The notes under the pieces are model-generated. The model did no database searches and had not been told where the DNA came from. It worked only from the letters and a program-made list of their open reading frames with translations. Positions 1 through 7,441 of a stretch of 64,000 nt of DNA are shown here, piece after piece. This DNA is from G942493275 sp942493275 (GTDB lineage Bacteria; Actinomycetota; Coriobacteriia; Anaerosomatales; PHET01): NCBI GenBank assembly GCA_942493275.1, contig OW818687.1:1674001-1738000 (forward strand), read 5' to 3'. The position numbers and the translations under genes were made by a program. Position 1 is the first letter of the stretch. The number at the start of each line of letters is the position of its first letter.

Positions 1-1
1 T

Positions 2-334
2 CTCGATCTCGTGCGCACCTTCTCTCGCGGTATGACCCAGCGCCTGTCGATTGCCCGCGCACTTCTGCCTGAACCGGAGATCATCTTCCTCGACGAGCCG
101 TACTCGGGCCTCGACCCACACGCGATGGACATCCTCGACGGCCTCATCGCTCAGATTCGTGAGCGTCACACCTTTGTCATGGTCAGCCACGACCTGCAGA
201 AGGGTCTGGAACTGTGCAGTCACGCGCTCATCCTCGCGAAGGGCAAGGTCGTGCTGTTCCAGGAGAAGGAGTTCATCGATGAGTCGGAGTTCGCGGCGAC
301 CTACCGCGGCACCGTTGGAATGGGGGTGAGCTAG
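2..334 (+). CDS. ccmA: Haem exporter ATP-binding subunit CcmA, 3' end only
   Basis: This is the C-terminal part of an ABC ATPase; its start and Walker A lie before the window. Visible in order are a signature-like FSRGMTQRLSIARAL, Walker B IIFLDEP, the D-loop SGLD and the switch histidine in MVSHD. The family powers the CcmAB(C) complex on the cytoplasmic face during cytochrome c maturation. The assignment as CcmA rather than a generic ABC ATPase rests on the genes that follow directly, ccmB, ccmC and a ccmD-like gene. The stop codon TAG is followed at once by the ccmB GTG, so translation is probably coupled. Confidence 0.85.
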   Translation, partial: LDLVRTFSRGMTQRLSIARALLPEPEIIFLDEPYSGLDPHAMDILDGLIAQIRERHTFVMVSHDLQKGLELCSHALILAKGKVVLFQEKEFIDESEFAATYRGTVGMGVS

Positions 335-1072
335 GTGGCCGAGAACGCCGTCGCCCAGTCTCCCCGCATCTCGTCGTGGCGCCAGTTCAGGGCGATTCTT
401 CGCAAGGACATCGTCATGGAGCTTCGCACCAAGGAGATGCTCACATCGATGGGCCTCTACGCGATGCTCGTCCTGGTGATCTACTACCTGGCGCTGTCGC
501 AGGCGAGCAGCGGCTTTGACGTGCAGAACATCGCGGCCGGTCTGCTGTGGCTCGCGATCGTCTTCACCTCGTTGCTCGGTCTCAACCGCTCGCTGGTGCA
601 TGAGAAGGACCAGGGTTGCCTCGAGGCGCTCCTGCTCTCGCCGATCGACCGTCCGGTGATCTTCTTCGGCAAGGCGGTCGGCAACCTCATCTTCCTGCTG
701 CTTGTCGAGATCCTCATCGTCCCGCTGTTCTACTTCTTCTTCCTCGTCGGCAAGGACATGGCGGGTCCCCTCTGGATGCTCGCGCTGCCCCTGTTCGTCG
801 GGTCGGTCGGAATAGCCGGAATGGGTACGATGCTCGCTACTATGTCGGTGAACACCAAGGGCAAGGACTTCATCCTCGCGGTGTTGTTCGTCCCCGTGAT
901 GTTCCCGCTTCTGCTCGTGTGCGTTCCCGCCGTCTCCGCCGTGTTCCTCGGCAGTGCGGCGTATGCCGACTGGCTCTCGACCTACTGGACGATGACGGGT
1001 CTCGCGGCCGGATACGATGCGATAATGCTGCTCGCGGCCTTCGGGCTCTACGAGTTCATCGTCGGCGCCTAG
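335..1072 (+). CDS. ccmB: Haem exporter membrane subunit CcmB
   Basis: A 245-residue membrane protein with about six hydrophobic segments and the CcmB-type opening 'FRAILRKDIVMELRTKE', followed by an EKDQGCLEALLLSP loop typical of the family. It forms the permease of the CcmAB transporter in the cytoplasmic membrane, which acts in haem handling for c-type cytochrome assembly. The GTG start touches the ccmA stop codon. Length is slightly above the usual 220 residues because of a longer N-terminus. Assignment is firm from sequence character and gene order. Confidence 0.88.
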   Translation: MAENAVAQSPRISSWRQFRAILRKDIVMELRTKEMLTSMGLYAMLVLVIYYLALSQASSGFDVQNIAAGLLWLAIVFTSLLGLNRSLVHEKDQGCLEALLLSPIDRPVIFFGKAVGNLIFLLLVEILIVPLFYFFFLVGKDMAGPLWMLALPLFVGSVGIAGMGTMLATMSVNTKGKDFILAVLFVPVMFPLLLVCVPAVSAVFLGSAAYADWLSTYWTMTGLAAGYDAIMLLAAFGLYEFIVGA

Positions 1073-1091
1073 GCGCTTCAGACGTCCATAC

Positions 1092-1109
1092 CCGGCGCTT
1101 GAGCGCCGG
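1092..1109. repeat. Short perfect hairpin between ccmB and ccmC
   Basis: CCGGCGCT and AGCGCCGG are exact inverted copies separated by two bases. The hairpin lies 19 bases before the ccmC ATG and just before its Shine-Dalgarno GGAGG. There is no T-tract, so it is not an obvious terminator. It might stabilise or process the message between the two cistrons; that is inference. Confidence 0.4.
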
Positions 1110-1127
1110 CGACCGATCAAGGAGGAC

Positions 1128-1895
1128 ATGGTGGCGGACTCGGCCAAGAAGGGTGGGTTCCTCGGACTCTCCGAGAATACCTGGCTCTTCGGCATGCTGG
1201 CTGTGGGCACTGCGCTCACGCTCGTCGATCTGTTCATGGCGTTCTTCGTAGCCCCGCTCGTCATCGGAGCGGGCGTCGGCGGAAGCGCAGACATCGGCGG
1301 GGCGATCGTGGCCAACCAGCTGCTGTTCAGCCAGAAGATCTTCTACTTCCACGTTCCTGTGGCCATCTCGTCGTTCCTGGTCTTCTTCTTCACGGCGTTC
1401 TACGGCGTGAGGTTCCTGATGACCAAGGACAAGACCTACGACACCAAGGCCAAGATCGCCACCGAGGTGACGTTGCTGTTCGTGCTTCTCACGCTCATCA
1501 CGGGTGACATCTGGACGCGTTACGAGTGGGGTGTCTGGTGGGTATGGGAGCCGCGGCTCACGACCTACTTCATCATGACGCTGCTCGTCATCGCGTACTT
1601 CGTGCTTCGTAACTCGATCGAGGATGAGGAGCGCAGAGCCACCTACGCGGCGGTCTTCGGCATCATCGCGTTCCTGGACGCGCCGATCTCGTTCATGATT
1701 ACGCGCCTGGTCCCCAACGACCTGCACCCGGTCGTCCTCCGTGAAGGCGGCGGACTGCTATCGACGCAGCTGATTCCGTTCCTGTTAGGGCTGTTCGGAA
1801 TGCTCATGATCGCGTGGGTGGTCTTCCGCCTCCGCATGCGCGAGGAACTCGTCAAGGAACGCATCGAGGCGGTCAAGGCCGCTCTCGAGGGCTAG
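1128..1895 (+). CDS. ccmC: Cytochrome c maturation protein CcmC
   Basis: A 255-residue membrane protein of about six transmembrane segments. It carries the tryptophan-rich motif GVWWVWEPRLT, the periplasmic haem-contacting 'WWD' signature of the CcmC/CcmF/CcsA superfamily, with Glu in place of the usual Asp. Histidines in the flanking loops (YFHVP near residue 75, DLHPV near residue 200) sit where the family has axial haem ligands. CcmC positions haem on the outer face for transfer to the chaperone CcmE or an equivalent. The ATG is preceded by a strong AAGGAGG. No ccmE is seen in the window. Confidence 0.9.
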   Translation: MVADSAKKGGFLGLSENTWLFGMLAVGTALTLVDLFMAFFVAPLVIGAGVGGSADIGGAIVANQLLFSQKIFYFHVPVAISSFLVFFFTAFYGVRFLMTKDKTYDTKAKIATEVTLLFVLLTLITGDIWTRYEWGVWWVWEPRLTTYFIMTLLVIAYFVLRNSIEDEERRATYAAVFGIIAFLDAPISFMITRLVPNDLHPVVLREGGGLLSTQLIPFLLGLFGMLMIAWVVFRLRMREELVKERIEAVKAALEG

Positions 1896-1908
1896 AGAGG
1901 GAACACAC

Positions 1909-2103
1909 ATGCAACTCGATCCGATTCTCACCGAAATCTACCGTACCGTCCTCGGCGCTGCGCCGTGGGTGCTCGCCGCCTACGCACTGCTCTGGATCGG
2001 CCTCATGGGCTACATCGCTTTCATGGTTCGCCGTGTCGCCGGGCTCGAGAAGCAGGTCGGCGTGCTCGAGGATGTCGTTGCTCGCCGCGGCGGTACCGCG
2101 TAA
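1909..2103 (+). CDS. ccmD: Small CcmD-like membrane protein
   Basis: A 64-residue protein with one transmembrane helix (about residues 17-38), then a short positively charged and coiled-coil-like tail with the segment GLEKQVGVLEDVVARR. Size, topology and position directly after ccmC match CcmD, which associates with CcmABC and helps release haem-loaded CcmE. Primary sequence of CcmD is poorly conserved, so the call depends on context. GAGAGGG precedes the ATG. Confidence 0.7.
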   Translation: MQLDPILTEIYRTVLGAAPWVLAAYALLWIGLMGYIAFMVRRVAGLEKQVGVLEDVVARRGGTA

Positions 2104-2186
2104 AGACCGTCCCCTCGCCGTGTTCTCGCCGTATACTGGCGGTGAGTGCACCGGCGGCGTGACCTAGGAAAGGGACCACACGGGCA

Positions 2187-3047
2187 GTGGATACCGCTTC
2201 TCTCGAACTCGCAGCACGCGTCTTGTTCTGGTTCACGTACGCGCTCTATATCGGAGCGACGGTTCTGTACGCGTACCAGTTCCTTCTGCGCCGTCAGCAG
2301 GTCAACTGGTGGGCCCGCTTCCTCACGGGCGCCGGCTTCCTGTGCCACACGCTCTCTATCGGGGCGCACTCGATGGCTACCGACGGCACCAAGTTCAGCG
2401 GCGGTAACCAACTGGTGCTCGCGGCGTGGGCGGTCATCCTCGTCTACCTGGTCATCGAGCACGTGTTGCGCATCCGCGTCTACGGAGCGTTCCTCGTGCC
2501 GGTCGCGGTAGTCATGCTCACCCTGGCGCAGTTCATGGGCTGGGAAGGGAATGTGCCGCTGCCCGCCGAGACCGAGGCGCTCATCAACACCACCGGCATC
2601 GCATTCCACGTCGCGCTCATCGTCTTCGCGAATGCGGGCTTCGCCTTCGGCGCCGTCTCGGCCGGGCTGTACCTCTATCAGGACTCCCAGCTGCGCCGTC
2701 ACAAGTCGAGCCGGGTCGGTCGACGCCTGCCGTCGCTCGCGACGCTGCAGACTGTCGCCCGCCGCTCGATCACCCTCGCGTTCCCGATCTACACCGCCGG
2801 TCTGCTGCTCGGCATGGTCAGAGCGATTCAGGTCGACGTTGAAGGTTGGTGGGCAGATCCTCGCATCATGATGTCGGGCCTGGTGTGGTTCACCTTCGGG
2901 CTCTATCTCGTGCTCCTGTACCGTCACGACGTATCGACGCGAACGGCGTCCAAGGTCGCCCTCGTGGGCTTCGTGTTCGTGGTGATCGTCGCGATCATCG
3001 CTCGCACGGTCCCGGTCGGCTTCCACGTCTTCGGCATCGCCAGCTGA
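2187..3047 (+). CDS. CcsA/HemX-like cytochrome c assembly membrane protein
   Basis: A 286-residue protein with about eight transmembrane segments. The C-terminal half resembles the cytochrome c assembly (CcsA/ResC) domain, with a reduced tryptophan motif EGWWADPR near residue 223 instead of WGxWWxWDP. Histidines in the outward loops (for instance SIGAHSM near residue 60) could ligate haem. Two roles are possible: a System II haem delivery protein working with ResB, or HemX, which in Bacillus lies next to hemA and lowers glutamyl-tRNA reductase levels. Position just upstream of the hemACD group fits HemX; the ccm genes before it fit CcsA. GTG start after AGGAAAGGG. Confidence 0.75.
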   Translation: MDTASLELAARVLFWFTYALYIGATVLYAYQFLLRRQQVNWWARFLTGAGFLCHTLSIGAHSMATDGTKFSGGNQLVLAAWAVILVYLVIEHVLRIRVYGAFLVPVAVVMLTLAQFMGWEGNVPLPAETEALINTTGIAFHVALIVFANAGFAFGAVSAGLYLYQDSQLRRHKSSRVGRRLPSLATLQTVARRSITLAFPIYTAGLLLGMVRAIQVDVEGWWADPRIMMSGLVWFTFGLYLVLLYRHDVSTRTASKVALVGFVFVVIVAIIARTVPVGFHVFGIAS

Positions 3048-3057
3048 CGAGACTCAC

Positions 3058-3924
3058 GTGAAGCGTCCCGCCATCGACCTCGCTCGCTCGTTCGCAGTCG
3101 TCACCGGCGGCAGTAGCGGTATCGGGCTGGCCTGTGCCAAGGACCTTGCGCGCAAGGGCACTCGAGTCGCGTTGGTCGCGCGCACGCCCGAGAAGCTGGA
3201 GCGCGCCGCCGACGAGGTGCGCGCGGTGGCAGCCGCCCCGGATTCCGTCAGCGTCTGGCCGTGCGACCTCTCCGATGCCGCAGCGACCCGCCTGACCTTC
3301 GAGCGCATCTTCGAGCAGGTCGGCGTGCCCGACGTGCTGGTCAACTCGGCTGGCGTCATCATCCCGGGTGAGTTCTGCTCGATGCCGGACGACCACTTCG
3401 ATGCGAACATGGACTGCGGCTTCTGGTCGGTCGTGAATCCGTGCCGGGCAGTCGCGCCCAAGATGGCCGAGCGGGGGAGTGGCCACATCGCCAACGTCTC
3501 CTCGGTCGCCGGATACCTGGGCATCTACGGCTACACGGGCTACTCCTCGGCCAAGTTCGGCATCATGGGCTTCACCGAGGCGCTGCGTTTCGAGATGCGG
3601 CCGTCAGGCGTGGGCGTCTCGATCGTCTGTCCGCCCGACACCGACACGCCGGCTCTCGCGCACGAGCACACGCTGCGCCCCCGGGAGACCGACGTCATCG
3701 CGGGCAACATCAAGCCCATCGCTCCCGAGAAGGTCGCGCGCGCGGTCGTTCGGGCCATCGAGCGCGACACGTACCTCGTGATTCCGGATGCGCTTTCGGC
3801 GTTCTACTTCCGCCTCAAAGGCGTCTTGCCCGAGGTGTTCTTCGCCATCGTCGACGGTGACATAGCCAAGGCTCGAGGCAGGAGAGCTGAGTCGCGAGGC
3901 GGTCCGCGGGGCGGAGCCGTCTGA
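3058..3924 (+). CDS. Short-chain dehydrogenase resembling 3-ketodihydrosphingosine reductase
   Basis: A 288-residue NAD(P)-dependent oxidoreductase. The nucleotide-binding motif TGGSSGIG is at about residues 16-23, NSAG at about 95, the catalytic serine in VSSVAGY and the YSSAK pair at about 161-165. The later PPDTDTP segment is typical of 3-ketosphinganine reductase-like members rather than fatty-acid FabG. A hydrophobic C-terminal stretch (about residues 240-265) could bind membrane. In the family this reduces a keto group on a long-chain base. Its place between cytochrome assembly and haem genes gives no support for a haem role. The substrate is uncertain. Confidence 0.7.
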   Translation: MKRPAIDLARSFAVVTGGSSGIGLACAKDLARKGTRVALVARTPEKLERAADEVRAVAAAPDSVSVWPCDLSDAAATRLTFERIFEQVGVPDVLVNSAGVIIPGEFCSMPDDHFDANMDCGFWSVVNPCRAVAPKMAERGSGHIANVSSVAGYLGIYGYTGYSSAKFGIMGFTEALRFEMRPSGVGVSIVCPPDTDTPALAHEHTLRPRETDVIAGNIKPIAPEKVARAVVRAIERDTYLVIPDALSAFYFRLKGVLPEVFFAIVDGDIAKARGRRAESRGGPRGGAV

Positions 3925-3972
3925 TGGCATCGTCCTCGCTTGCGGGATGTATGTGCCCGAGGTTAACGGAGA

Positions 3973-4002
3973 TTGTCCCAAGAGGGTCCCGGGTGATAGA
4001 AT
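3973..4002 (+). promoter_or_regulatory. Predicted vegetative promoter of hemACD
   Basis: TTGTCC (-35), an 18-base spacer and TAGAAT (-10), the latter preceded by TG one base upstream (extended -10). The expected start point is G4009, which is exactly where the first helix of the structured leader begins. No other equally good promoter is seen between the upstream dehydrogenase and hemA. Confidence 0.65.
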
Positions 4003-4008
4003 CCCGGT

Positions 4009-4170
4009 GTTCAGGCAAAGCGCAGTGGTGCGTCATATGCGTGTATGAAACCGCCCTCGCCGGGCCTGCTTGCCTGAACAACAACGCACCGCTTTCGGCG
4101 AGGGCGTACCTGTGTCCGGACGTCGCTTCGGCGGCGACACCATAGATGTCGTGAGGCGAAAAAGACCGCA
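4009..4170 (+). promoter_or_regulatory. Structured 5' leader of hemA with interlocked helices
   Basis: Three long complementary pairs occur within 100 bases: P1 4008-4018 with 4070-4080 (11 bp); P2 4024-4033 with 4084-4093 (10 bp, one G-U); P3 4052-4062 with 4096-4106 (11 bp). Their order is a-b-c-a'-b'-c', so every pair crosses the others. The 3' halves are separated by only three and two bases. A fourth hairpin, CGTCGC-TTCG-GCGGCG at 4121-4136, has a cUUCGg tetraloop and a lower GTGT/ACAC clamp. The hemA Shine-Dalgarno is weak (GAGG, 14 bases before ATG), which fits control at translation. The role in haem feedback is inference; I recognise no known riboswitch. Confidence 0.6.
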
Positions 4171-5541
4171 ATGCATCTGACGCTTGTCGGCTTGAGCCAC
4201 AAGACCGCACCGGTCGAGATCAGAGAGAAGCTCACCTTCCCCGCCCAACGGCAGGAGGATGCGCTGTCCCGTCTTCTCGAATCGGACGCGGTATCCGAGG
4301 CGGTCATCGTCTCAACGTGCAACCGCACCGAGATCTACGCGGTCACGTCGAGCGGTTATGACGGTCCGGCCGCGATCATCGACTTCATGGCGGACTATCA
4401 CGAGCTCGATCGCCACGAACTCGTCCGCTATCTCTACATCTCCGAGGGCGAGGCGGTCGTCAAGCACCTGTTCCGGGTGGTCGCATCGCTCGACTCGATG
4501 GTGCTCGGCGAGGCCCAGATTCTTGGCCAGGTCAAGGAAGCCTACGAACACTCATTCACCAACGAGGCCTCCGGCCGCGTGTTCAACAAGCTGTTCCGCC
4601 AGAGCTTCGAGGTCGGCAAGCGCGTGCGCACCGAGACCGAGATCGGCGAGAACGCCGTCTCCATCAGCTACGCAGCGGTCGAACTCGCCAAGCGCGTGTT
4701 CGAGAGGCTCGACGGTCGCTGCGTCATGATCCTGGGCGCCGGCAAGATGAGCGAGCTGACCGCCAAGCACCTCGTGTGCAACGGCGTCGAGCGAGTCATC
4801 GTCGCGAACCGCACCTACGAGCGTGCCGAGGAGCTTGCCGAGCGCTTCAACGGCGAGCCGATCCGCTACGAGGACCTGTTCGACCGCATGGCCGAGGCTG
4901 ACATCGTCATCTCCTCGACAGCGGCTACCCACTACGTCATCACCAAGGACCGGATCGCGGCTGCCGCAAAGCACCGCCGCGACCCGCTGTTCCTCATCGA
5001 CATCGCTGTCCCTCGCGACATCGACCCCGCATGTGCCGAGGTCGCCGACGTCTTCCTGTACGACATCGATGACCTCAACGGCGTCGTTTCCTCCAACCTC
5101 GAAGAGCGCATGCGCGAAGCCGAGGCAGCAGAGGTCATCATCGCCGAGGAGATGCAGGAGTTCGAGTCCTGGCTCGAGTCGATGGAGGTCGTTCCCACGG
5201 TCGCCGCGATTCGCGCAAAGGCCGAGGCGATCCGCCAGGAGGAGCTCCAGAAGGCGCTCAAGCGCCTCAATGGCCTCTCGGAGAAGGAGCTCAAGACCGT
5301 CGAGATGCTGACGGGCTCCATCGTCAACAAGATGCTTCACGGCCCCACCGCCCGCCTCAAGCAGGTCGCGGGCGAGAAAGAGGGCTACAACTACGTCGAG
5401 GCAGCCCGGTTCCTTTACGGTCTCGACAGCAACCCGGAGGGCAAGAATCCGCACCTCGGGCTGATGATCAAGAACATCCTCGGCAGGGCTGAGAAGTCGT
5501 CTGCCACCAAGAAGGAGATGGGAGATACGGTTGGCTACTAG
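4171..5541 (+). CDS. hemA: Glutamyl-tRNA reductase
   Basis: A 456-residue enzyme that reduces glutamyl-tRNA(Glu) with NADPH to glutamate-1-semialdehyde, the first committed step of the C5 tetrapyrrole pathway. The nucleophilic cysteine is Cys50 in STCNRTE. GEAQILGQV (about 112-120), the Rossmann motif GAGKMSEL (about 190) and the C-terminal dimerisation helix are all present. Its product goes to hemL at 25288. It follows a long structured leader and overlaps hemC by 11 bases, so hemA-hemC are co-translated. In many bacteria this enzyme is the regulated step. Confidence 0.97.
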   Translation: MHLTLVGLSHKTAPVEIREKLTFPAQRQEDALSRLLESDAVSEAVIVSTCNRTEIYAVTSSGYDGPAAIIDFMADYHELDRHELVRYLYISEGEAVVKHLFRVVASLDSMVLGEAQILGQVKEAYEHSFTNEASGRVFNKLFRQSFEVGKRVRTETEIGENAVSISYAAVELAKRVFERLDGRCVMILGAGKMSELTAKHLVCNGVERVIVANRTYERAEELAERFNGEPIRYEDLFDRMAEADIVISSTAATHYVITKDRIAAAAKHRRDPLFLIDIAVPRDIDPACAEVADVFLYDIDDLNGVVSSNLEERMREAEAAEVIIAEEMQEFESWLESMEVVPTVAAIRAKAEAIRQEELQKALKRLNGLSEKELKTVEMLTGSIVNKMLHGPTARLKQVAGEKEGYNYVEAARFLYGLDSNPEGKNPHLGLMIKNILGRAEKSSATKKEMGDTVGY

Positions 5542-6490
5542 CCGCGAAAAGCTTGTCATCGGTACGAGGGGATCGAAGCTCGCCCTGTGGCAGTCCGAGT
5601 ACATCAAGTCTCTGGTCGAGGGGATCACCGGTCTCCCCGTTGAGCTCAAGATCATCAAGACCACCGGCGACAAGATCCTTGACGTTCCGCTCGCCAAGGT
5701 CGGCGGCAAGGGTCTGTTCACCAAGGAGCTCGAGGTCGAGCTGCTGGCCGGCACCGTGGACCTGTGCGTCCACTCCATGAAGGACGTTCCTACCGAGCTG
5801 CCCGACGGCTGCATCATCCTGGCGATGCCGGAGCGCGTCGACCCTCGTGATGTCATGGTCTCGGGCGCCGGATACGACCTCGCGACCCTGCCGAAGGGCG
5901 GCAAGCTGGGCACCTCGAGCCTGCGCCGCCGCAGCCAGGTTGTGGCGATGCGCCCGGACCTCGAGATAGTCGATGTCCGCGGCAACCTCGACACCCGCAT
6001 GGGCAAGGCCGAGAACGGCGAACTCGACGCGGTCATCCTCGCGGCCGCCGGCATCAAGCGTCTCGGCTGGGGCGATCGCATCTCGAGCTTCATCCCGACC
6101 GAGCAGATGGTCTCGGCCGTGGGCCAGGGCGCCATCGGCATCGAGGTTCGCGAGAACGATGAATTCATGGCCGAGGTCTGCGCCAAGATCGCGCACGCCG
6201 AGACCGTCACCTGCGTCACCGCCGAGCGCGTCGTGATGCGCAAGCTCGAGGGCGGCTGTCAGGTGCCGATCGGCGCCTACGCACGTATCGAGAACGGCGA
6301 GCTCGTGATGGACGCGTTCGTCGGCTCGGTCGACGGCACCGAGATCCTCCGCGACCAGCTCACCGGCAGCGTCGACAACCCGGTCGAGCTCGGCGAGAAG
6401 ATGGTCGCCCGGCTCCTCGACATGGGAGCGCACGAGATTCTCGCCGCCATCCGTGAGGCCGACGACGTCGACGGCCTCATCAAGACCTGA
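5531..6490 (+). CDS. hemC: Porphobilinogen deaminase (hydroxymethylbilane synthase)
   Basis: A 319-residue cytoplasmic enzyme that polymerises four porphobilinogens into hydroxymethylbilane. Family motifs include GTRGSKLALWQ (11-21), SMKDVPT (82-88), TSSLRRRSQ (128-136) and the dipyrromethane-cofactor cysteine Cys243 in LEGGCQVPIG. The TTG start lies inside the hemA end, with a purine-rich GAAGGAGATGGGAG upstream; no better start codon is placed. It lies between hemA and hemD. Confidence 0.97.
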   Translation: MATSREKLVIGTRGSKLALWQSEYIKSLVEGITGLPVELKIIKTTGDKILDVPLAKVGGKGLFTKELEVELLAGTVDLCVHSMKDVPTELPDGCIILAMPERVDPRDVMVSGAGYDLATLPKGGKLGTSSLRRRSQVVAMRPDLEIVDVRGNLDTRMGKAENGELDAVILAAAGIKRLGWGDRISSFIPTEQMVSAVGQGAIGIEVRENDEFMAEVCAKIAHAETVTCVTAERVVMRKLEGGCQVPIGAYARIENGELVMDAFVGSVDGTEILRDQLTGSVDNPVELGEKMVARLLDMGAHEILAAIREADDVDGLIKT

Positions 6491-6495
6491 CGCTG

Positions 6496-7296
6496 TTGTC
6501 ACAGACCAGCGAACACGCACTTAACGGAGCGCCCCTCATGGGGCGTTCCGTCGTCGTGACCCGGGCGCGTCATCAGGCCAAAGCGCTCACTGAGCCGCTG
6601 GAGGCCCTCGGCGCCGAGGTCGTGGGAGTCCCTGTCATCGCCATCGTCGAGCCGCCCGATCTCGGGCCGGCGCGGGATGCGATCGAGGTGCTCACCGACT
6701 ACGACTGGGTCGTGCTGACCTCCACCAACGCGGTGGACCGCTTCTTCGCTCTGCTGGCGGAGTCCGGAGTTGTCGGGCTGCCTGACGGCGTCAACGTCGC
6801 GGTCGTGGGCTCTGCGACCGCCGAGCGACTCGCCGTACACGGCCTTGCCCCCGACGTCGTCCCGACCGACTTCCGCGCCGAGGGGCTCGTCGACGAGTTC
6901 ACGGCGATGGGTGCCGGGGAGGGGTGGCGTGTGCTCGTACCGCGCGCCCTCGAGGCACGCGAGATCCTGCCGGACACGCTGCGCGAGCTGGGCGTGCACG
7001 TCGATGTGGTGCCGGTCTACCGCACCGTCGCGGCCGCGCCTCCCGCCGACGTCATCGAGCGCCTGGCTCGTGGAGTCGATGCCGTCATCTTCACCAGCCC
7101 GTCGACGTTTCGCCACTTCCGCGCCGCGCTCGAGTCTGCGGGCGTCGACGCCATCGTCTTCCTTCGCGGAACCGCCATCGCGAGCATCGGGCCGGTGACC
7201 AGCGACGTCGTGCGCGGGGCCGGTCTCGAGGTCGCGGTGGAGCCCGCCGAGTCAACCGTGCCGGCGTTGGTAGCGGCCCTCGGCGAGTACTTCTAG
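6496..7296 (+). CDS. hemD: Uroporphyrinogen-III synthase
   Basis: A protein of up to 266 residues that cyclises hydroxymethylbilane with inversion of ring D. The two-domain HemD fold shows in VVTRARHQAKALTEPLEALG near the N-terminus and in TSTNAVDRFF (about 75-85) and FTSPSTFRHF (about 200-210). It is a stand-alone HemD, not fused to a CobA methyltransferase as in many anaerobes. The TTG start at 6496 lacks a clear ribosome site; an ATG at 6538 giving MGRSVVVTRAR is equally plausible. Five bases separate it from hemC. Confidence 0.92.
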   Translation: MSQTSEHALNGAPLMGRSVVVTRARHQAKALTEPLEALGAEVVGVPVIAIVEPPDLGPARDAIEVLTDYDWVVLTSTNAVDRFFALLAESGVVGLPDGVNVAVVGSATAERLAVHGLAPDVVPTDFRAEGLVDEFTAMGAGEGWRVLVPRALEAREILPDTLRELGVHVDVVPVYRTVAAAPPADVIERLARGVDAVIFTSPSTFRHFRAALESAGVDAIVFLRGTAIASIGPVTSDVVRGAGLEVAVEPAESTVPALVAALGEYF

Positions 7297-7340
7297 CTCA
7301 CCGGTGACCCGTCCACCGCTCTTTGTGTCTCCCTACGTCG

Positions 7341-7362
7341 TTTAGGTACAGCTGTACCTAAA
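7341..7362. promoter_or_regulatory. 22-bp perfect palindrome, probable operator
   Basis: Arms TTTAGGTACAG and CTGTACCTAAA are exact inverted copies with no spacer. It lies between hemD and the LCP-like gene. A -10-like TATCAT occurs at 7404-7409, which would place the palindrome about 64 bases upstream of the start point, suitable for an activator or a distant repressor. No T-tract follows, so it is not a standard terminator. The rest of 7297-7441 shows nothing else clear. Confidence 0.5.
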
Positions 7363-7441
7363 CCCCACAGCACGCCCTTGCCGCCGCGCCGCAGGCCGTG
7401 CGATATCATGAGCCCGAGAATCACTCGCGCTTGGGGAGCAC

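Noticed and set aside
3980..4035. Resemblance to the cobalamin riboswitch core (AGAGGG...GGGTGATAGAATCCC)
   Set aside because: Only part of the core matches. The downstream CCGCxACTGT-type segment and the closing AGxCAG element are missing, and the same bases make a good extended -10 promoter.
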